Assembly (NCBI GenBank): GCA_029932715.1
Contig: JAOZPO010000039.1
Coordinates: 1 to 10,198, forward strand
Length of the DNA: 10,198 nucleotides
Source: Halobacteria archaeon
GTDB taxonomy: Archaea > Halobacteriota > Syntropharchaeia > Alkanophagales > Methanospirareceae
Direction of reading: 5' to 3'
Shown here: piece after piece, positions 6,729 to 10,198 of the stretch
Position numbering within the stretch: the stretch's first letter is position 1
Layout: every line of letters begins with the position of its first letter
The notes under the pieces: generated by a model
The model's input: only the letters and a program-made list of their open reading frames with translations
Databases searched by the model: none
Told to the model about the DNA's origin: nothing
Position numbers and translations under genes: made by a program

Positions 6729-8123
6729 CTAACTGCTCCCTTTACCCCCCCTACTCACACTTTTCTGTATATGATACTTTGCACCAATATCCCCTCTGTT
6801 CCACAGCGCACCGTCTATATTTCTAATGCCATCCAGCGAAATTTCCCTCGCCTCTTCTATGTTTTCACCAACGCCCACGGTGCAAACAGTTCTTGAGCCG
6901 AGTGCATAAGTATGCCCATCTTCCCTTAACTCCATAGACCCTGGATAAATCCTCAGATTATCGTCATATTGTTCCTGTAATGCATACGCTCCACTTAAAT
7001 CCACTCTTTTATCTCCACTGAATTTCACCCTGTACCCGCCATAATCCATCGGCACGGCATACGTCACCACCGTCGCCTTCGCATCGCACTCTATCTTCGA
7101 AAGATTACCTTCTATCATGCGAAAGCAAACGTCCACAAAATCGTTTTTCAAAACAGGCAGCACATTCTGTATCTCAGGGTCACCAGGTCGGCTGTTTATC
7201 TCCAGTATCTTCGCACCATTGGCAGTATGCATGAAACCAACGTAAAATGGTATTCCCCTTAGCTCTTCGTTGCTTCCATTACCTCTGAGTTTGTTAAATA
7301 TCTTCTGAACCAATCTCTCCACTTCTTCTCTATCACGTTTATCCATAAAAGGCAGCCAATCTTTGTTATCCATGTAAGAGCCCATTCCTCCCGTGTTTGG
7401 TCCAATGTCAGCATCAAAAGCGCGTTTATAATCGCGTGTCTCGGGGAGAACCGCAAGTCGTTTACCATCGCAGAACGCCTGGAAACTCGATTCCTCGCCC
7501 TCCACTTTCTCCTCTATTATTACATCGCTGCCACCGTCGAAAATAGACATAAAATGCGCAAATAACTGCTCTCTATTCGTGAAGTGATCACCCCAGACTC
7601 CGACTCCTTTACCAGCCGCAGGCGTATCAGGCTTCACCGCTACTTTATCCCCGATTTCATCTAAGAACTGCCATACAGCAGTTTTCACTGCTCTTACACT
7701 ACCATAATCCGCCCGTGGGAAGACATTAAACCTGGGATTCGCATCAGCGCAGCATTCATCAAGTAGAATTCGCTGCGCAACTTTACTCCCTTCTATCGCA
7801 TATCTTTTCGTGGGGCATATCATTGTCACACCGGTCTTACTCTCAATCACGTCTCTGACACCCTCTATTATCGGTTGCTCAGGACCACAGAGCCCGAAAT
7901 CTATCTCGTCTTTATTCGCTTCGACAAATTCGCATATCTTTACTACATCCAAATCAGGAATGACTACGTGCTTCGCTGCGTGTTTCGCGTTAAATGGATT
8001 CTTCTGTTTATCCGCAATGTAAAACCGCACTTTGTAGTCCTCACTTCGGCTCAGTGCATCTATAATCGCAGCCGCCCGCGACCCATAAGAAATGACCAAT
8101 ATCCCTACCTTTTCTGCTCGCAT
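6729..8123 (-). CDS. purD: Phosphoribosylamine-glycine ligase (GAR synthetase)
   Basis: A 464-residue ATP-grasp enzyme that joins glycine to 5-phosphoribosylamine using ATP, the second step of purine synthesis in the cytoplasm. Family landmarks run in order: GPEQPIIEGV at 80-89 (the GPExPL motif), the ATP-grasp lid KPDTPAAGKGVGVWGD at 164-179, EEKVEGEESSF at 204-214, RDYKRAFDADIGPNTGGMGS at 230-249 and the metal/ATP site EINSRPGDPE at 308-317. The C-terminal sandwich follows, with a basic 15-residue tail beyond the usual end. The N-terminal loop is SYGSRAAAI (12-20), where the textbook enzyme has GGREHA; the Glu and His are missing. The start at 8123 is followed directly by the first beta strand. 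Other purine genes are not in view, so it stands alone here. Confidence 0.93.
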   Translation of the reverse strand: MRAEKVGILVISYGSRAAAIIDALSRSEDYKVRFYIADKQKNPFNAKHAAKHVVIPDLDVVKICEFVEANKDEIDFGLCGPEQPIIEGVRDVIESKTGVTMICPTKRYAIEGSKVAQRILLDECCADANPRFNVFPRADYGSVRAVKTAVWQFLDEIGDKVAVKPDTPAAGKGVGVWGDHFTNREQLFAHFMSIFDGGSDVIIEEKVEGEESSFQAFCDGKRLAVLPETRDYKRAFDADIGPNTGGMGSYMDNKDWLPFMDKRDREEVERLVQKIFNKLRGNGSNEELRGIPFYVGFMHTANGAKILEINSRPGDPEIQNVLPVLKNDFVDVCFRMIEGNLSKIECDAKATVVTYAVPMDYGGYRVKFSGDKRVDLSGAYALQEQYDDNLRIYPGSMELREDGHTYALGSRTVCTVGVGENIEEAREISLDGIRNIDGALWNRGDIGAKYHIQKSVSRGGKGSS

Positions 8124-8130
8124 GTACTTA

Positions 8131-8157
8131 TATTTATAACTTGCTAATAGTTATAAC
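8131..8157. promoter_or_regulatory. Interleaved divergent TATA elements, purD and prefoldin
   Basis: The 67-base gap between the two divergent genes holds two copies of TTATAAC, at 8134-8140 and 8151-8157, 17 bases apart. The right copy is part of a perfect palindrome, GTTATAAC (8150-8157). By archaeal spacing, the right element read leftwards gives a start near 8127, almost on the purD ATG. The left element read rightwards gives a start near 8163, leaving room for the prefoldin ribosome-binding site. The two promoters would therefore cross each other. The repeats could also be one operator for a shared regulator. Confidence 0.45.
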
Positions 8158-8174
8158 AGAATTAAGCAAAAAAA

Positions 8175-8180
8175 AGGAGA
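8175..8180 (+). promoter_or_regulatory. Ribosome-binding site of prefoldin beta
   Basis: AGGAGA follows an A-rich stretch and ends ten bases before the ATG at 8191. It is the clearest Shine-Dalgarno sequence in the window. It argues that transcription starts upstream of 8175, and so that the left TTATAAC element is the TATA box for this gene. Confidence 0.6.
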
Positions 8181-8190
8181 TAAGAATATT

Positions 8191-8565
8191 ATGGTTGGAC
8201 GTGGCGAAATCCCACCGATATTGCAAAGTCAACTTGCGCAGCTTCAGCAGTTGAAAGCGCAGATAGAAGCTGTGCTAAGACAGAAGATGCAGGTAGAAGC
8301 TCTGCTTAAGGACTCAGAGAACGCATTAAAGGAGTTAGAGAAGCTTGATGACAACTCCGTTGTCTACCAGAATGTCGGTGAGTTGATGATAAAAGTGGAG
8401 AAAGAAGAAGTGAAAGGCGATCTGTCAGAGAAGAGGGAGACATACAATTTGAGATTGAAGACTTTGGAAAGGCAGGAAGAGCGAGTGCAGAAGAAATATC
8501 AGCAGCTACAGCAGCAGTTGCAAGAGGCGTTAGGAGCGGGTACACAGCCGACGATGGGTGCATAA
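8191..8565 (+). CDS. pfdB: Prefoldin beta subunit
   Basis: A 124-residue subunit of the archaeal prefoldin hexamer (two alpha, four beta), which holds unfolded proteins in the cytosol and passes them to the thermosome. The architecture is as expected: an N-terminal coiled coil at about 8-52 (LQSQLAQLQQLKAQIEAVL), the beta-hairpin core at about 57-80 (VVYQNVGELMIKVEKEEVKG), and a C-terminal coiled coil at about 82-113 rich in Glu, Lys and Gln. In many archaea this gene sits beside rpl37ae, rpoP and pcc1; none of these is in view, so the usual cluster appears broken, at least on both sides shown. It diverges from purD and is followed by rtcB after 83 bases. Confidence 0.93.
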   Translation: MVGRGEIPPILQSQLAQLQQLKAQIEAVLRQKMQVEALLKDSENALKELEKLDDNSVVYQNVGELMIKVEKEEVKGDLSEKRETYNLRLKTLERQEERVQKKYQQLQQQLQEALGAGTQPTMGA

Positions 8566-8648
8566 GATGACGTAGGAATTATTTTTGCTATGTGTAACAT
8601 TAAATCATCCTCTTCTATTTTATCTTTGGGATACAGGTTAGAATAGCG
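8566..8648 (+). other. Gap between prefoldin and rtcB with end and start signals
   Basis: TTATTTTT at 8579-8586 is a possible terminator for the prefoldin transcript. ATTAAATC at 8599-8606 is a weak TATA candidate placing a start near 8629, with AGGTTA at 8635-8640 as a poor ribosome-binding site. A second possibility, TATTTTAT at 8616-8623, would give a nearly leaderless rtcB transcript. The two genes are thus probably able to be transcribed separately. Confidence 0.3.
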
Positions 8649-10169
8649 ATGGCTTCAATCATGAATGTACCACTAAAAAAGATAAGAGAAGATGTCTGGG
8701 AAGTGCCGCAGTCGTATAAGGACTACATGCGGGTGCCCGCGCGGATATACGCTGCGGAAGGGCTGTTAGCAAAGATGAAGAGTGACCTGACGCTGAGACA
8801 GACAATCAATGTCGCTTCACTTCCAGGAATAGAGAAATACTCGCTGGTTATGCCAGATGGGCATCAGGGCTATGGTTTTCCAATTGGCGGCGTTGCGGCT
8901 ACGGACTTCAACGATGGTGTCATATCGCCCGGCGGTGTTGGTTATGACACAAACTGTGGTGTGAGGCTTATTCGGACCAATCTAAAAGAGGAGGATGTCA
9001 GACCACATTTATCAGACATATTGGACAGTTTGTTTGAGTATATACCTGCGGGACTTGGACTCTCAGGAAAAGTAACGTTATCTTTTAGCCGGTTAGATGA
9101 GGTGCTCAGGGGCGGTACGGAGTGGTGCATCGAGAACGGTTATGGCTGGGAGGAAGATATAGCGCATACAGAAGAGGGAGGGCGATTAGAAGTGGCGAAT
9201 CCGGATAAGATAGACGAGAAGTCAAAGAAGCGTGGTGCTCCTCAGCTCGGCACGCTCGGTTCCGGGAATCACTTTTTAGAGGTGCAGGTAGTGGATGATA
9301 TATTTGATGAACAACTTGCAAATGCGTTTGGAATAGAAGAGAAAGGTCAGGTAACTGTTTTGATTCATACAGGCGGCAGGGGCTTCTCGCACGGCGTTTG
9401 CTCATATTATCTGCGCAAATTCGAACGCGAGATGAACAGAGATGCCTCGCTATCAAAGATACTCGGCTTAGAGCGTGAGCTGGCTTGCGCGTATCTGAAC
9501 AGCGATACCGGCATGGACTATTTTGAAGCGATGTGCGCATGTGCGAATTACGCTTTTGCAAACCGACAACTCGCAACCCACTGGACGAGAAAAGTATTTG
9601 AGGACGTGCTACGGAGAAAAGCGGAAGATATGGAAATTAGGCTGGTGTACGACATTGCACATAACATAGCGAAGGATGAGGAGCATGTGGTGGACGGGAA
9701 GCGGAAGAATTTGTGTGTACACCGTAAAGGTGCAACAAGAGCGTTCCCCGCGGGCGATGAACGATTACCGCCGATATATAGGAACGTAGGCCAGCCGGTA
9801 TTGGTCCCCGGTTCGATGGGCACACGCAGTTTTTTAGCCGTGGGTACTGAGGTAGCGAAGGAGGAGACTTTTGGCAGTTGTGCTCATGGCTCTGGCAGAG
9901 AGATGAGCAGGACGGCGGCAATGAGGCAATATCGCGGTGAAGAAGTGAGGGATGAGTTGGCTAAGCGTGGTATATTGGTGAAAGTACGAGAACGCAGCAA
10001 GCGGGACGTGAGGAAGAAGCGAGGAATACAGTTTGATAAGTACGGCGAGTTGGCGGAAGAAGTTTCCGCAGCCTATAAAGACCCGGAGGCTGTGATTCAT
10101 AGTTGTGAATTGTCGGGAATAGCACGGAAGGTAGCGGCGTTTCGGGCTATTGGTGTTATAAAGGGGTGA
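8649..10169 (+). CDS. rtcB: RNA-splicing ligase RtcB
   Basis: A 506-residue GTP- and Mn-dependent ligase that joins RNA 2',3'-cyclic-phosphate (or 3'-phosphate) ends to 5'-OH ends. In archaea it seals tRNA exons after intron removal. Every key site is present: D100 and C103 in GYDTNCGVR, H208 in GSGNHF, H240 in IHTGGRGFSHG, H338 in DIAHN and H413 in CAHGSGR, the histidine that takes up GMP by analogy with H404 of the Pyrococcus enzyme. The substrate-binding segments MPDGHQGYGFPIGG (68-81) and VHRKGATRAFP (357-367) are intact. Offsets from the Pyrococcus numbering are only 5-9 residues, so there is no intein or large insertion. ATG at 8661 (residue 5) is an alternative start. The cofactor archease, often a neighbour, is not in this window. 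Confidence 0.97.
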   Translation: MASIMNVPLKKIREDVWEVPQSYKDYMRVPARIYAAEGLLAKMKSDLTLRQTINVASLPGIEKYSLVMPDGHQGYGFPIGGVAATDFNDGVISPGGVGYDTNCGVRLIRTNLKEEDVRPHLSDILDSLFEYIPAGLGLSGKVTLSFSRLDEVLRGGTEWCIENGYGWEEDIAHTEEGGRLEVANPDKIDEKSKKRGAPQLGTLGSGNHFLEVQVVDDIFDEQLANAFGIEEKGQVTVLIHTGGRGFSHGVCSYYLRKFEREMNRDASLSKILGLERELACAYLNSDTGMDYFEAMCACANYAFANRQLATHWTRKVFEDVLRRKAEDMEIRLVYDIAHNIAKDEEHVVDGKRKNLCVHRKGATRAFPAGDERLPPIYRNVGQPVLVPGSMGTRSFLAVGTEVAKEETFGSCAHGSGREMSRTAAMRQYRGEEVRDELAKRGILVKVRERSKRDVRKKRGIQFDKYGELAEEVSAAYKDPEAVIHSCELSGIARKVAAFRAIGVIKG

Positions 10170-10170
10170 G

Positions 10171-10178
10171 TATTTTTT
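10171..10178 (+). terminator. Candidate T-run terminator after rtcB
   Basis: TATTTTTT begins two bases after the rtcB stop, with six consecutive T at 10173-10178. No hairpin precedes it inside the non-coding part. The final 20 bases of the window show nothing further. Confidence 0.35.
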
Positions 10179-10198
10179 GGATAGGTATCAGGTTTGAG

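Noticed and set aside
8566..8648. Possible C/D box RNA before rtcB, from the AGATGACG near the prefoldin stop
   Set aside because: The box C match is poor and no CTGA box D follows at a usable distance.
9106..9576. 156-codon minus-strand frame inside rtcB
   Set aside because: Antisense to essential RtcB motifs (H208, H240), with low-complexity Ser/Arg/Leu content, so it is a shadow of the real gene.

Overview
The window is archaeal chromosome, most likely from a euryarchaeon of the methanogen/ANME kind (this lineage is an inference). The evidence is an archaeal NadM-type NMN adenylyltransferase, an archaeal topoisomerase I with two C-terminal zinc ribbons, a prefoldin beta subunit, an RtcB ligase, and A/T-rich TATA boxes about 25 bases before likely transcription starts. 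Arginine is often AGA/AGG and isoleucine often ATA, and the pattern is even along the window, so no gene stands out as newly acquired by composition.

Layout, left to right. Positions 1-189 hold no gene I can support, only pyrimidine-rich stretches that may end the first gene. A DJ-1/PfpI-family gene lies on the minus strand (190-714). It diverges from a plus-strand group: a 51-residue membrane protein, a doubtful 33-codon ORF and nadM. Next come topA with its own TATA box and then a three-gene ABC importer: a lipoprotein binding protein, an ATPase, and a permease overlapping the ATPase by 43 bases. Twelve bases after the permease lies a decayed fragment (6264-6570) of an AlbA_2/RecG-like regulator (COG2865 type), which has not kept a single reading frame. 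A convergent gap with a T-rich tract and an inverted repeat separates it from purD on the minus strand. purD diverges from the prefoldin beta gene across 67 bases holding two identical TTATAAC elements. RtcB, complete and without an intein, ends the window.

Most genes here are housekeeping and have no shared pathway: NAD synthesis, DNA topology, purine synthesis, protein folding and RNA ligation. The only clear functional unit is the ABC importer, whose substrate the sequence does not reveal. I found no CRISPR array, tRNA, rRNA, riboswitch or intact mobile element, and no convincing new multi-gene system. The points most worth checking are the degraded COG2865-type gene, the small ORFs before nadM, the interleaved purD/prefoldin promoters, the orphan importer and a PurD with an altered N-terminal nucleotide-binding loop.
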